Below are positions 53,984-62,380 of a stretch of 64,000 bases of DNA, piece by piece (position 1 is the stretch's first letter; the number at the start of each line of letters is the position of its first letter). The stretch is from Myxococcaceae bacterium JPH2 (GTDB lineage: Bacteria > Myxococcota > Myxococcia > Myxococcales > Myxococcaceae). The translations under genes and the position numbers were made by a program. The DNA is taken from contig JAEMGR010000001.1 of NCBI GenBank assembly GCA_016458225.1, forward strand, positions 682,001-746,000, read 5' to 3'. The notes under the pieces are model-generated. The model was not told the DNA's origin, did no database searches, and saw only the letters and a program-made list of their open reading frames with translations.

Positions 53984-55493
53984 TCACTGCTCAAGCTGGG
54001 CGCGCAGTTGGCGCCAGTCATTGATGTCTCCCGATGCCAGGTGGGGGCCGTCAAGCGCGGGCAGGAGGTGGGCCGAGGCGATGGCCGGCAACCGCACCGC
54101 GCCGCGCACGACGAGGCCCGCGCTCCCGCGCACGCGGCCCGAGGCGCGCCGCTCATGGTAACGACAGGTGCCGAAGAGATGCTCCAAGTCATTGTCGGTG
54201 CGAGGCAACTCGGGCACGTCGTAGCAATGGAAGAGGCCCTTCCAATAGCGGCGCGTCTCGAGGAGGAAGTGAGCGAGGGCGTGACGAAGGACTCCCCGGT
54301 GACGGCGGCGAGTCCAGCGCACCAGAGTGGCCAACAGCGAGGAGAGTCTGCGGCGCACACCTGTTGCGTCCAGGCCGGGCTCGTTATGGAGAATGGCCGC
54401 CGTGCGCTCCACCCATTGGTATGCCTGCTCCAGGCGGGGCCACATGCTGGCCGTGGCTCTCAATGCCTTGCGTAGCACCGCTCGCAGGCGGCTCAACTCC
54501 GGTGGGCAGGCCCCCTTTGGACACCCGCTCCAAGCTCTTCTCAATCGCGCCCAGGCGCCTGCGCAGCAGGAGGCCGGAGGGATTGAGAGGCGGGCGGTGG
54601 TCGTCGGTGAGCGCGCTCCTGACGGCCGCTGCGTAGGCGCGCGTGGCGCGGGCGCCAACATCCTGGCGGCCTTCCACTGCACGCTCGACTCTCCTCACCT
54701 CGCGTACCCGCTTCTTCAACTCCTTCTTTGCATGCCGGTCGACCTCGTAGAGGGGCCGAGCCGCCTCACGAAGGTAGTGGAAATGACAGAGTTGGTGCGG
54801 CACCCCAGGCAGCGCATGGGCCAAGGCGTTGCGGATGCTCCTCTGCCCATCGGACACCACGCCGGCGATGGGAAGTGGCCCCAACGCGCGCTTCACTTCT
54901 TCGAGGAGTGGCACGAGTTCCTGCTCGCTCCCAGACAGCAGGGGGCGGGCCAGCAGCACCTGCCCCGATAGGCATTCGCGCACCACCCACAGCACCTCGT
55001 GGCCCACATCCGGAGCGAGTCCATCAATGGCAAGCACTGCTCGCCCCTGACGTTTGAGTGCCAGTTGCGGTCGTCCAGCGTCGAGCAGCTTGAGGCTGAC
55101 GAGTTCGTCGTACCGGTCGAGCAGGTTGGTGCAGGTGCGCTCGGAAATGGCGATGCCCTCTCGGCGCAACCGGGCGTGGATTTCGGGCACGCTGCGGTGC
55201 TCCCGGTAACGTTGCTCTCCAATGAAGGCCAGCACGTCCAGGCCGAACTCGTGCTCAGGCAGTACCCAACGGCCCTCGCCTTCGGCTCTCAGCGACACGC
55301 CCTCCAGCAGGCAGCCCTCCCGGTGGCATACCCGCACTTGCACGGACAGCCCCACGCACCCGGTGAGCGTCGTCACGCAACGACGAGAGCGCCAGGCTGC
55401 TCGGGTCCTCGTGCCACATGCCTCGCAGCGCCTGCGCTCGCTGTCGAGCCTCACTTCGCGGGTAGCGACTGGGCGAGCCGTCGTCCGTGCCAT
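53984..55493 (-). pseudogene. DDE transposase of the inner element, split by a +1 frameshift
   Basis: Starts at ATG 55493. N-terminal Cys-rich zinc-binding-like part (RRRCEACG, VRVCHREGC), then AVLAIDGLAPDVGHEVLWVV (first Asp), IAGVVSDGQRSIRNALAHAL (second Asp) and VPHQLCHFHYLREA. The third catalytic residue (Glu in RTDNDLEHLFG) is only reached in another frame ending at 53984. The frames join near 54525 at CCAAAGGGGGCC: skipping one G restores LERVSK-GACPPELSRLRAV. This is either a programmed +1 shift, a decay mutation or a homopolymer error. As read it is inactive. Confidence 0.65.
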
Positions 55494-55530
55494 GGTGTCC
55501 CCCTCTCAGAGGGGAAACATCCAGGACGCG

Positions 55531-55556
55531 GGCCATATTTGCCGGCGTAGTTTTTT
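55531..55556. repeat. Right terminal inverted repeat of the inner element
   Basis: GGCCATATTTGCCGGCGTAG followed by six T's, the inverted partner of 53882-53907 with one mismatch. Confidence 0.75.
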
Positions 55557-55808
55557 TGCTTGGATTTCCTTCAGCACCTCGATGTCCAAGTCCCGCTCGG
55601 CCAGCAGCTTCTTCAACCGGGCATTCTCCGCTTCCAGTTGCTTCAGCCGCTTCGTGTCGTTGGCGTCCATTCCCCCGAAGCGCTTGCGCCACGCGTACAC
55701 CGTCGGCTCGCTCACCCCGTGCTTCTTCGCGGTCTCCGGGACTGACGTCCGCTCCGCCTCGCGCAGAATCGCGACCATCTGCTCCTCGCTGAACCGACTC
55801 TTCTTCAC
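55557..55808 (-). pseudogene. Truncated IS3-family orfA (type B)
   Basis: Minus strand from GTG 55808 (ATG 55838 upstream). HTH subunit of the IS51/IS1400-like kind: KKSRFSEEQMVAILREAERT, SVPETAKKHGVSEPTVYAWR, then a zipper KRLKQLEAENARLKKLL and DIEVLKEIQAKK. It ends at the A-run where the inner element begins. Its sequence differs clearly from the left orfA, so the two flanks come from two different elements. Confidence 0.75.
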
Positions 55809-55880
55809 CGCCTGCCTCCGTCGTACCCGGAGCGGCATCCTCTCAAGCTTCAGCTGGTCCGAAAATCCCAGGGCATGTCA

Positions 55881-55965
55881 CCCTCACGGACTGGCGGCCT
55901 CGGCGCATCAGCACGTCCAGCGCCGCCTTGTCCGCTTGCCTCATCTTCAGTCCTGGCGCCCTCAT
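55881..55965 (-). pseudogene. N-terminal stub of an IS630-like transposase, cut by the IS3 end
   Basis: ATG 55965 with a strong AGGAGG RBS, then MRAPGLKMRQADKAALDVLM followed by RRGRQSVRV. This resembles the first helix of IS630-family transposases (AD/EERAxLEALLRRG...SxR). The reading stops at 55881, exactly where the IS3-type end TGACATGCCC begins. The rest of the gene is not in the window. Confidence 0.45.
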
Positions 55966-56091
55966 ATCGGCCTCCTATCTGGGCCAACACTCAAGTCCGG
56001 AGGACTTCACCCGGGCCGAGCACTAGGCAGCAACCAGTCCAGACAGGGCTCTCTCCTCAAAGACAGCGACTGCACCGCGCGTCATCGCGGG

Positions 56092-56511
56092 CTATCGCTG
56101 GACCGCGAGGATGCGCCACTTCCGGATGTCCACTGCGTAGGTCGCGCCCAGGTCCAGAGCAATCCCGTCCTGGATGCACGCCCCCTTCTTGGGGGTGAAG
56201 GAAACAAGGACAACCTCGTCCGACATCAACTTCGCCAAGGTGTCGTAGGAGTCCCGCTGGTAGAGACAAACCTCATCGGCGGTCGCTCCTCGATGCGGCG
56301 TGCTTCCACGAGGCAGGAAGTCATCCATGGCCAGCTGAACGGCGGCAGCAAGCGTTCCCGGAATGAGGACGTGGTCCCCCGGCGGAAACCCCAAAGGAAA
56401 CTCGAACCTCGAAGCCTCTTCGACAGGGGCATGCTCCGGTCGAAACGGCTGCCGGAAAAGCGAGCAGCCCATCAGCGAGGAACACGCCACCCAGAGGAGA
56501 ACTCGATTCAT
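56092..56511 (-). CDS. Small lipoprotein of unknown function
   Basis: 139 aa. Lipoprotein signal MNRVLLWVACSSLMGC (lipobox LMGC) followed by SLFRQPFRPEH. The mature part is mixed alpha/beta (GDHVLIPGTLAAAVQLAMDD, DEVVLVSFTPKKGACIQDGI, ALDLGATYAVDIRKWRILAV). I recognise no family. The ATG overlaps the stop of the (frameshifted) gene before it as ATGA, so the two form a translational unit of exported proteins. Confidence 0.6.
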   Translation of the reverse strand: MNRVLLWVACSSLMGCSLFRQPFRPEHAPVEEASRFEFPLGFPPGDHVLIPGTLAAAVQLAMDDFLPRGSTPHRGATADEVCLYQRDSYDTLAKLMSDEVVLVSFTPKKGACIQDGIALDLGATYAVDIRKWRILAVQR

Positions 56512-57175
56512 GGACGGCCCCTATCCTCGCCGGACTCGGAATCGTCGTCCACCGAAGTGACAATGCCAAGCTCCTTGTCCTGCTGAGTCTGGAGCAAACC
56601 GATCAACTGCCACGTCCGGCCCCTCCGCACGTAGACCTCACCCGGTCGCTGTTCGTGTCGGTAGGGGACATACTTCATGGTCGTGCATTTCTTGTCGAAC
56701 TGGATCCGAACAAACCAGACCTGGGTCCCGCTCTGAAATCAAAGACAGACATCGGGGATGGACCCCATGGGTGGCCATGGTAGTCAGCCAACCCAACAGT
56801 TCGCCCTCGCTCATCAACGACCCGCGACGGCGGAATACATTGCTTTCGGCGTGCCGCGCCCACGAGGCCAATTTTTCCCAGCGGCGAACCATAGCTCGCA
56901 TAGTAGACCCCATCGCCTAGCGAGTAGATGACACCGCAGTACTCCTGCCCATAGTCGCCATCGCCCGCACCGGGCAACTGCATGATTGCGGGACACAGTT
57001 GGTCAATCACGTCATCTACATCCGTGGAGGGGCGAATTGCCGACCAAGGTCCACGCACCCAAACGATCGAATCCTGGGTCTTTCCGTACCAAGTTCCTGC
57101 ACCTTCCCGCATGTACCAGGTCTCGCTCGCGCAGCCGGCCATCAGAATGAGCACCGCCACCCCGTAGCGCATCAT
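56508..57175 (-). pseudogene. Lipoprotein gene with a probable single-base frameshift
   Basis: From ATG 57175 (57172 also): signal MRYGVAVLILMAGC with lipobox, then a sensible 150-residue frame through GQEYCGVIYSLGDGVYYASY and GKIGLVGAARRKQCIPPSRV to MSVFDF. At 56735-56740 this frame turns into a poor tail and stops at 56675. Read with one base added at GATTTC, the frame goes on as FQSGTQVWFVRIQFDKKCTT, then PYRHEQRPGEVYVRRGRTWQ and LIGLLQTQQDKELGIVTSVD, to a stop at 56508 that overlaps the next ATG. The long clean continuation and coupling argue for a recent frameshift or a sequence error. Confidence 0.6.
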
Positions 57176-57371
57176 TCTCGCCCCATCTCGACTTGGCAAA
57201 GAAACAAGACCCGCGGGCAATTGATAACGAATCGCCCTCACGAGGCTATTGCGATCCACCACCACGAAGAAACTTCGCAGGGCCTCCTACAGTCACAAAA
57301 CCAACACGACACCCGAGCAGGCACCAATCACAAACACATTTCCCACCATCAGACAGGGCCCCCTCAGCACC

Positions 57372-57896
57372 TCAACGCAAGCGTGCATAGAGGTACTGAT
57401 CTCGAACCCGGCCGTCCTTCACGGCGCTTCGGCGCAACAGTCCTTCACGCTGGAAGCCTGCGTTCTCCAGCACCCGGCAGGACGCCGTGTTGTCCGCGAA
57501 GGGCAGTGCGAACAGCCGGATGAACTCGAAGCGCTCGAAGCTCGAGGCGCAGAACGCGTTGAGCGCCGCCGTGACGATTCCCCGCCCCCACAGCGCCTGC
57601 CCCAGCCAATACCCCACCTCCGCCGAGTACCGCTCGATGTCCGTGCCGGGAATCAGCCCGATGGAGCCCACCGCCGCCCCATCCACCTCGATGGCGAGAT
57701 TCAACGGCTCGGACTCACCCGAGGCATGCCCTATCCACCAGGCGGCATCCGCCTCCGTGTAGGGATGCGGGAAGCGGTCGCGAAGGTGGCTCCACACCTC
57801 GCGATTGTTGGCGTGCTGAATCAGCGACGCCTCGTCCCCGCGCCTCCAGGGACGCAGGACACAGGGACCACAGTCGATTCGGAGCGGCGGGGCCAT
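57372..57896 (-). CDS. GNAT N-acetyltransferase (RimJ/RimL-like)
   Basis: 174 aa from ATG 57896 (the frame is open upstream to TTG 57932). GNAT fold: CVLRPWRRGDEASLIQHANN, REVWSHLRDRFPHPYTEADA, LNLAIEVDGAAVGSIGLIPG, then the acetyl-CoA loop in ERYSAEVGYWLGQALWGRGI, followed by TAALNAFCASSFERFEFIRL and NTASCRVLENAGFQREGLLR. The WLGQALWGRGI and NxxSxRVLEKAGF motifs are those of RimJ/RimL-type N-acetyltransferases. Cytosolic; substrate unknown. Convergent region on its 3' side is a 195-bp AT-richer gap with nothing I can support. Confidence 0.9.
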   Translation of the reverse strand: MAPPLRIDCGPCVLRPWRRGDEASLIQHANNREVWSHLRDRFPHPYTEADAAWWIGHASGESEPLNLAIEVDGAAVGSIGLIPGTDIERYSAEVGYWLGQALWGRGIVTAALNAFCASSFERFEFIRLFALPFADNTASCRVLENAGFQREGLLRRSAVKDGRVRDQYLYARLR

Positions 57897-57944
57897 GGCC
57901 CCACCATTCCCCAAGGGCCCATCGCGCTTCAAGGCGCGCTCGAC

Positions 57945-58364
57945 TCAAGCGCTGCGCACCGCACGCGGACGCAGCAGCGCGGCGGCCAGCACCACGCCGT
58001 AGACGACCGCGCTCCCGTGAACCATGAGCGCGTAGGGCACCGAGGTCCCCGCCTGCACCACCGTCAGTGCATCCACCGTGGGCATCACGATCGAGGCCAG
58101 GACGAAGGCGCCCGCCGCCACCCGCTGCCGGACCGCCACCAACCCGAAGATCCCCAACGCGATGCCCAGGTCACGCCCCGCCTTCACATGCATCCACGGG
58201 ATGGCCTCGGTCCCCGTGAGCGACAGGCCAAACCCCTTGGCCGCTTCCACTGGGTTCAACACCCCGTTGATGCTGAGGAACAGCATGAAGCCTCCCAGAA
58301 TCAAGGTGAACACCGCCGTGGGGGAGCTGAGCTTCCAGGACAACTTCGTATCCGTTGCAGTCAT
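57945..58364 (-). CDS. Small membrane protein, DUF4267-like
   Basis: 139 aa from ATG 58364 with GGAG 9 nt before. Four hydrophobic helices: AVFTLILGGFMLFLSINGVL, RDLGIALGIFGLVAV, GAFVLASIVMPTVDALTVV and GSAVVYGVVLAAALL. The KGFGLSLTGTEAIPWMHVKA and RDLGIALG segment is characteristic of the DUF4267 family. Function unknown. It is divergent from the AraC gene, with an inverted repeat in the gap, and so is the likely target of that regulator. Confidence 0.65.
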   Translation of the reverse strand: MTATDTKLSWKLSSPTAVFTLILGGFMLFLSINGVLNPVEAAKGFGLSLTGTEAIPWMHVKAGRDLGIALGIFGLVAVRQRVAAGAFVLASIVMPTVDALTVVQAGTSVPYALMVHGSAVVYGVVLAAALLRPRAVRSA

Positions 58365-58461
58365 TGTGTTTCTCCGAGGGAGTGAGTGCGTCGTTGATGG
58401 GCGTAATGTGCCGAATCCGGCCCCCACGCACCATTCGCCCGCCGCTCAACCTTTTGCCTGA

Positions 58462-58482
58462 AACGCTCATGGCCTGAGCGTT
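58462..58482. promoter_or_regulatory. 21-bp inverted repeat between DUF4267-like and AraC genes
   Basis: AACGCTCA-TGGCC-TGAGCGTT: 8-bp perfect arms with a 5-bp spacer, 30 bp before the AraC start and 98 bp before the divergent gene. Likely operator. Confidence 0.5.
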
Positions 58483-58511
58483 CCCCGCATGCGCCTGCTA
58501 CCTTCACGGGC

Positions 58512-59498
58512 ATGGACCTCTCACATCCCTCGGACTTGCTCGGGCACATCCTGGAGCGCACCCGCCTGCGCGGGCAGCTTTACTGCCGCACCGTGGCTCG
58601 CGCGCCGTGGGGACTGCGCCTCCCCACCACCTCCACCGCGACCCTCCACCTGGTCATCGCCGGCACCTGCCACTTGACCCAAGGCACCGAGCACGTCCCG
58701 CTCGGCCCCGGCGACCTCGTGCTGCTCCCCCGAGGCGAGGGCCACGCCGTGGCCGATTCCCTCCGCAGCCCCAAGATCAATCTGGACGAATGGCTGGCCA
58801 CCCGTGGCGAGGAGGGCGCCGCGTCGTACCTGCTGGGGGGCTCCGGCGTGGAGTCCCGCCTCATCTGCGGCTTCTTCGCGTTCGAAGACCCCGGCGCGCA
58901 TCCCGTCATGAAGCTGCTCCCGGAGCGGGTCCACCTCCGGGGCGCCTCCCCTGAAGCGCGAGAGCTGCTCCCCACCATCGCCCTGCTGGAACGGGAGTAC
59001 GAGCGCGCGGAGCGAGGCTCCTCCCTCGTCGCCTCGCGGCTGCTCGACGTCCTCTTGATTCAGATGCTGCGCGCCTGGGCGGATGCGCAACCTCCCGGCG
59101 GCGCGGGCTGGCTCGGGGCGCTCGGAGACCGGACGCTCGCGAGCGCCCTGGGCTGGATGCACGCGGAGCCCGGGACGGCCTGGACTGTCGACACGCTCGC
59201 CCACCGCTCCGGCACCTCGCGGGCCACGCTCGCGCGCCGCTTCGCCAGCGAGGTCGGCATGGCGCCGCTCGAGTACCTCACGCAGCTGCGCATGCAGGAG
59301 GCCGCGCGCCGGCTGCGGGACACCCAGGATGGCCTCGCCGCCATCGCGGGCCACGTCGGCTACACCTCCGAGTTCGCCTTCAATCGCGCCTTCCGCCGCA
59401 TCATCGGCGTGCCGCCCGGCGAGTACCGCCGCAGCCAGCCTCGGGACGGGGTTCCTTCCTCATCCCCGAAGCCCTTCACTTCCCGTCCCAGCGGATGA
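58512..59498 (+). CDS. AraC-family regulator with cupin N-terminus
   Basis: 328 aa. The N-terminal cupin-6/AraC-binding domain has TATLHLVIAGTCHLTQGTEH, VPLGPGDLVLLPRGEGHAV. The C-terminal DNA-binding domain has WTVDTLAHRSGTSRATLARR, FASEVGMAPLEYLTQLRMQE, AARRLRDTQDGLAAIAGHVG and FNRAFRRIIGVPPGEYRR. Such cupin-AraC proteins often activate a divergent short-chain or membrane gene. Start ATG 58512 fits; the DUF4267-like gene lies 147 bp away on the other strand. Confidence 0.93.
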   Translation: MDLSHPSDLLGHILERTRLRGQLYCRTVARAPWGLRLPTTSTATLHLVIAGTCHLTQGTEHVPLGPGDLVLLPRGEGHAVADSLRSPKINLDEWLATRGEEGAASYLLGGSGVESRLICGFFAFEDPGAHPVMKLLPERVHLRGASPEARELLPTIALLEREYERAERGSSLVASRLLDVLLIQMLRAWADAQPPGGAGWLGALGDRTLASALGWMHAEPGTAWTVDTLAHRSGTSRATLARRFASEVGMAPLEYLTQLRMQEAARRLRDTQDGLAAIAGHVGYTSEFAFNRAFRRIIGVPPGEYRRSQPRDGVPSSSPKPFTSRPSG

Positions 59499-59548
59499 CC
59501 TGGCGGGACCTATCTCGTGGGGCCACCACGCTGATAGATACTTGAAAC

Positions 59549-61336
59549 ATGGATACCACCTCCTCGCCGACCTCCAAGGGTTGGTCGTTTCGACGCTATT
59601 TCTGGATTTCAGTCGCGGCCGCGGGCCTGCTGAGTCTGCTGACCCTGAACAGCGGCCTCATGTTCGACGACTATGTCTGGCTGGGCGTCTGGGACAACCT
59701 GGTTCAACCCGCGCCGCTGGCCAACACGCACTTCGACGTGTACCGCACCGCGACGGGAATCCCGGAGCACACCGCGGCGATGTCTCACGCCGGCATCTTC
59801 CCGTGGTGGGTGGAGCCCCATGTGAAGCTGGCCTTCTTCCGGCCGCTGGGCAGCGCGATGTACGGCCTGGACCACCTGCTCTACAACCGCGTCGTCGTCG
59901 CGTACCACGTGCACTCGCTGCTCTGGTACGTGGGCCTGGTGATGCTGGTGGCGCTGCTGTTCAAGCGCGTGCTGCCCACGTCCCTGGCCGCGTTCGCGCT
60001 GTTCCTCTTCGCGGTCAACGGCTCGCACGCGGCGGTGGTGGGGTGGCTGTCCTACCGCGTCCTCTTGATGTCCATGCTGTTTGGAACCCTGGGCATCTGG
60101 TTCCACATCGAGTGGCGCGAGCGTCAGCGCAAGGGCGCGCTGGTGGGCTCGCTCATCGCCTTCGCGCTGGGACTCGCGAGCGCCGAGACGACGCTCATCA
60201 TGATTCCGTACATGCTGACCTATGAGGCCTTCATCGGGCCGGGCAATCGGGCGCAGCGCCTCAAGTCGCTCATCCCGTTCGGCGTGCTGTTTGCCGGCTA
60301 CTTCGTGATGTACCGCGCGCTGGGCTATGGCGCGGCCCACCAGGACACGCACCTGGATCCGTTCGGTGCGCCGGCGCAGTGGTTCACCGCGATGTTCGAC
60401 CGCGTGCCCGCCGCCATCGCCGGCCTGACGCTCAGCGCGCCGGTGGACTACATCCTCGACTCGACCTTCGTCCCCATGTTCCGGCTCATCGGCCTGGGCG
60501 GCCTGACGCTGTTCTCGCTCGTGCTGTGGGGCGTGTGGCCCCTGGTGGAGCAGGAGGAGCGGCGGCTGGTGAAGTGGATGCTGACCGGCTCGTTCCTCTC
60601 CACGTGGCTGGCCAGCTCGCCGCTGGCGGGCTCGCGCACGCTGCTCGTGCCCAGCCTGGGCATGGCCGTGGGCCTCGCGGTGGCGCTGCGGGCCGCGTGG
60701 CGGGGCCGCGCGCGCAAGCTCCGTCCGGCGCTGGTGCTGGTGGGCGCTGGCGTCCTGTTCCTCGCGGACGTCCTGGCCTCGCCGTACGTCTGGACCCAGA
60801 CGGCCAAGGCCTACACCAACATGAGCGAGGTGTTCGTGCGCGTGCACAAGCGCTACGAGGAGGCGCTCGACCTCAAGGAGCTGCCGAACCAGCGCCTGGT
60901 GGTGCTCAACTCGCCGGGCGGCACGATTGGCATCTACGCCTCCGTGCAGTGGTGGTCCACGGGCATGCCGCTGCCGAAGAACTGGTGGGTGCTCTCCTAC
61001 AAGGCGGAGGACCAGGAGGTGACGCGCACCGGCCCCAACTCCATCGAGCTGTCGCTGCCCAAGGGGCAGCACTACCTCAACATGCTCGAGGAGCGCATCT
61101 ACCGCGGCAAGAACTACCCGGTGGCGCAGGGCGACGAGTTCGACATGAAGGGCATGAAGGCCCGCATCGTGGAGGCGGACGCGGAGGGCCCCACGCGCAT
61201 CTCCTTCACCTTCGACGTGCCGCTGGAGGACCCGTCGCTGAAGTTCGTCCACTGGAAGAACCGCAAGGTGCACACCTGGACGCCGCCCACCCTGGGTGGG
61301 CCCGCGGTGACGCTCAACGCGCTGAAGGCGGACTGA
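59549..61336 (+). CDS. Polytopic membrane protein, GT-C glycosyltransferase-like
   Basis: 595 aa. Ten or more membrane helices in residues 15-410 and a soluble C-terminal domain of about 170 residues. After the first helix, LNSGLMFDDYVWLGVWDN puts a DD motif at the start of a long periplasmic loop, as in GT-C enzymes (PMT/ArnT-like) that use lipid-linked sugars. Further loops include SHAGIFPWWVEPHVKLAFFR, then PLGSAMYGLDHLL. The C-terminal part has strand-rich ISFTFDVPLEDPSLKFVHWK. Acceptor and donor unknown; a surface-polysaccharide or protein mannosyl/arabinosyl transfer role is inferred. Confidence 0.6.
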   Translation: MDTTSSPTSKGWSFRRYFWISVAAAGLLSLLTLNSGLMFDDYVWLGVWDNLVQPAPLANTHFDVYRTATGIPEHTAAMSHAGIFPWWVEPHVKLAFFRPLGSAMYGLDHLLYNRVVVAYHVHSLLWYVGLVMLVALLFKRVLPTSLAAFALFLFAVNGSHAAVVGWLSYRVLLMSMLFGTLGIWFHIEWRERQRKGALVGSLIAFALGLASAETTLIMIPYMLTYEAFIGPGNRAQRLKSLIPFGVLFAGYFVMYRALGYGAAHQDTHLDPFGAPAQWFTAMFDRVPAAIAGLTLSAPVDYILDSTFVPMFRLIGLGGLTLFSLVLWGVWPLVEQEERRLVKWMLTGSFLSTWLASSPLAGSRTLLVPSLGMAVGLAVALRAAWRGRARKLRPALVLVGAGVLFLADVLASPYVWTQTAKAYTNMSEVFVRVHKRYEEALDLKELPNQRLVVLNSPGGTIGIYASVQWWSTGMPLPKNWWVLSYKAEDQEVTRTGPNSIELSLPKGQHYLNMLEERIYRGKNYPVAQGDEFDMKGMKARIVEADAEGPTRISFTFDVPLEDPSLKFVHWKNRKVHTWTPPTLGGPAVTLNALKAD

Positions 61337-61387
61337 CGCGCGGGTGAGGTGAGGGGAAAAAGGCCCGGGCTTCGTTGATGGGGGCGA

Positions 61388-61428
61388 GGCCGGAGCGCGC
61401 GCGGCAGACACCGCGCGCCACTCCGGCC
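61388..61428 (+). terminator. GC-rich hairpin after the GT-C-like gene
   Basis: GGCCGGAG (61388-61395) pairs with CTCCGGCC (61421-61428), and inside CGCGCGG (61398-61404) pairs with CCGCGCG (61411-61417) around a CAGACA loop. It lies 51 bp after the stop at 61336 and 32 bp before the next start; terminator or leader structure. Confidence 0.5.
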
Positions 61429-61459
61429 GCCACGCTGACCCAAACGGGGGACCCGGACC

Positions 61460-62344
61460 ATGACACTTCGTAAGCATTCCAAGCGGTGGACGCGCGCGGC
61501 GCTCGCGGGAGCGGTGCTCCTGCCCGCCGCGGCGCTGGCGAACGAGACGCACGTCTACGGCATCGCCAACTTCGGCAGCGCGAGCAACGGCCTGTGCAGC
61601 GCGGACTCCCACTCCGTGCACACCAAGACGGCGGCCGAGTTCGCGGACTACTTCAACTCCCTGAAGAACGCCGGTCAGTGGTCGGACGTTCGCACGCTCA
61701 ACAACACGAGCGCGCGCACGGACCTGTGGACGGACCCGTCCAAGGGCGCGGCGGCGGACGCGAAGGACACCCAGCTCAACGCGGGCGTGGATGACGCGGA
61801 CGTCCTCTTCGTCCACACGCACGGCGGCCACAACGAGACGTACCTGCGCAGCTGGCTGGTGATGGGCACCAACGCGGACTCCTGCGCGGCCGTCACGGAC
61901 ACGCACATGAGCCTGGGCAACGGGAAGCTGAACATCGCCGTGGTGAAGGCGTGCCAGTCCGGCGACTACCAGGTCTGGAAGCAGGGCGGCTATCGCAAGG
62001 CGCTCGTGACGAGCACCAGCGGCTTCACCATGTGGAACGCGTTCCACGGGGACTCGTCGTGCGGCAACCACGTGAAGCGCTACGTGCGCCGCTATGCGGC
62101 CCACTCGAAGACGTCCGGCGTGGGGGAGAACTGGATCGACGAGGCGTACGACTGGGACGCGGGGCGCAACAACGACGACTGCCCCGTCTCCATCGTGTTC
62201 GGCGACACGAAGGCGAAGCGCGTGTCGATGTTCGAGTCCGGGGGATGGAAGGACCGCCAGAACACCGGCGCCAAGGTCGCCTCCAGCATCTTCTTCGTGG
62301 GCGCGTGCGATCCGTCCAGCGGCCAGAAGCTCCCCGAGGACTGA
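61460..62344 (+). CDS. Exported caspase/gingipain-like (clan CD-type) protein, putative peptidase
   Basis: 294 aa. Signal peptide with basic start and core ALAGAVLLPAAALA; cut near A27. The domain order hints at a clan CD fold: a hydrophobic strand then His-Gly (DVLFVHTHGGHNETY; H121-G122), and 44 residues on, another strand ending in Cys (LNIAVVKACQSGDYQVW; C165). That is the His-Gly ... Ala-Cys dyad pattern of caspases, gingipains and clostripains. The rest (GFTMWNAFHGDSSCGNHVKR, ENWIDEAYDWDAGRNNDDCP) I do not recognise; it resembles the DUF6345 proteins by memory only. The next gene is a PepSY-like lipoprotein, a possible propeptide-type partner. Confidence 0.6.
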   Translation: MTLRKHSKRWTRAALAGAVLLPAAALANETHVYGIANFGSASNGLCSADSHSVHTKTAAEFADYFNSLKNAGQWSDVRTLNNTSARTDLWTDPSKGAAADAKDTQLNAGVDDADVLFVHTHGGHNETYLRSWLVMGTNADSCAAVTDTHMSLGNGKLNIAVVKACQSGDYQVWKQGGYRKALVTSTSGFTMWNAFHGDSSCGNHVKRYVRRYAAHSKTSGVGENWIDEAYDWDAGRNNDDCPVSIVFGDTKAKRVSMFESGGWKDRQNTGAKVASSIFFVGACDPSSGQKLPED

Positions 62345-62380
62345 GTCCTCCCTTCCCTCGCCTTTCAGGAACGACCGACC

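Larger units (their letters stand above)
53882..55556. mobile_element. Inner insertion element, 1.67 kb, 26-bp inverted ends
   Basis: Bounded by 26-bp near-perfect inverted repeats that begin with A6, and holding one minus-strand transposase gene (frameshifted as read). No target-site duplication is visible: the flanks end CATCCT on the left and begin TGCTTGG on the right. Both ends sit at the A-run of an IS3 orfA. The family is not one I can name; the transposase is DDE-type. Confidence 0.65.
53545..55880. mobile_element. Nested insertion-sequence island (two IS3-type ends around a third element)
   Basis: The left end TGAAGTTACCCCGGTTTCGTGG (53545-) and the right end, read inward as TGACATGCCCTGGGATTTTC (from 55880), are typical but different IS3-family termini. 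Each is followed by the first part of an orfA reading inward, and each orfA is cut at an A-run where a third element (53882-55556) begins. Neither orfB is present. So this is the joined remains of two different IS3 elements with a later insertion between them. Confidence 0.7.
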
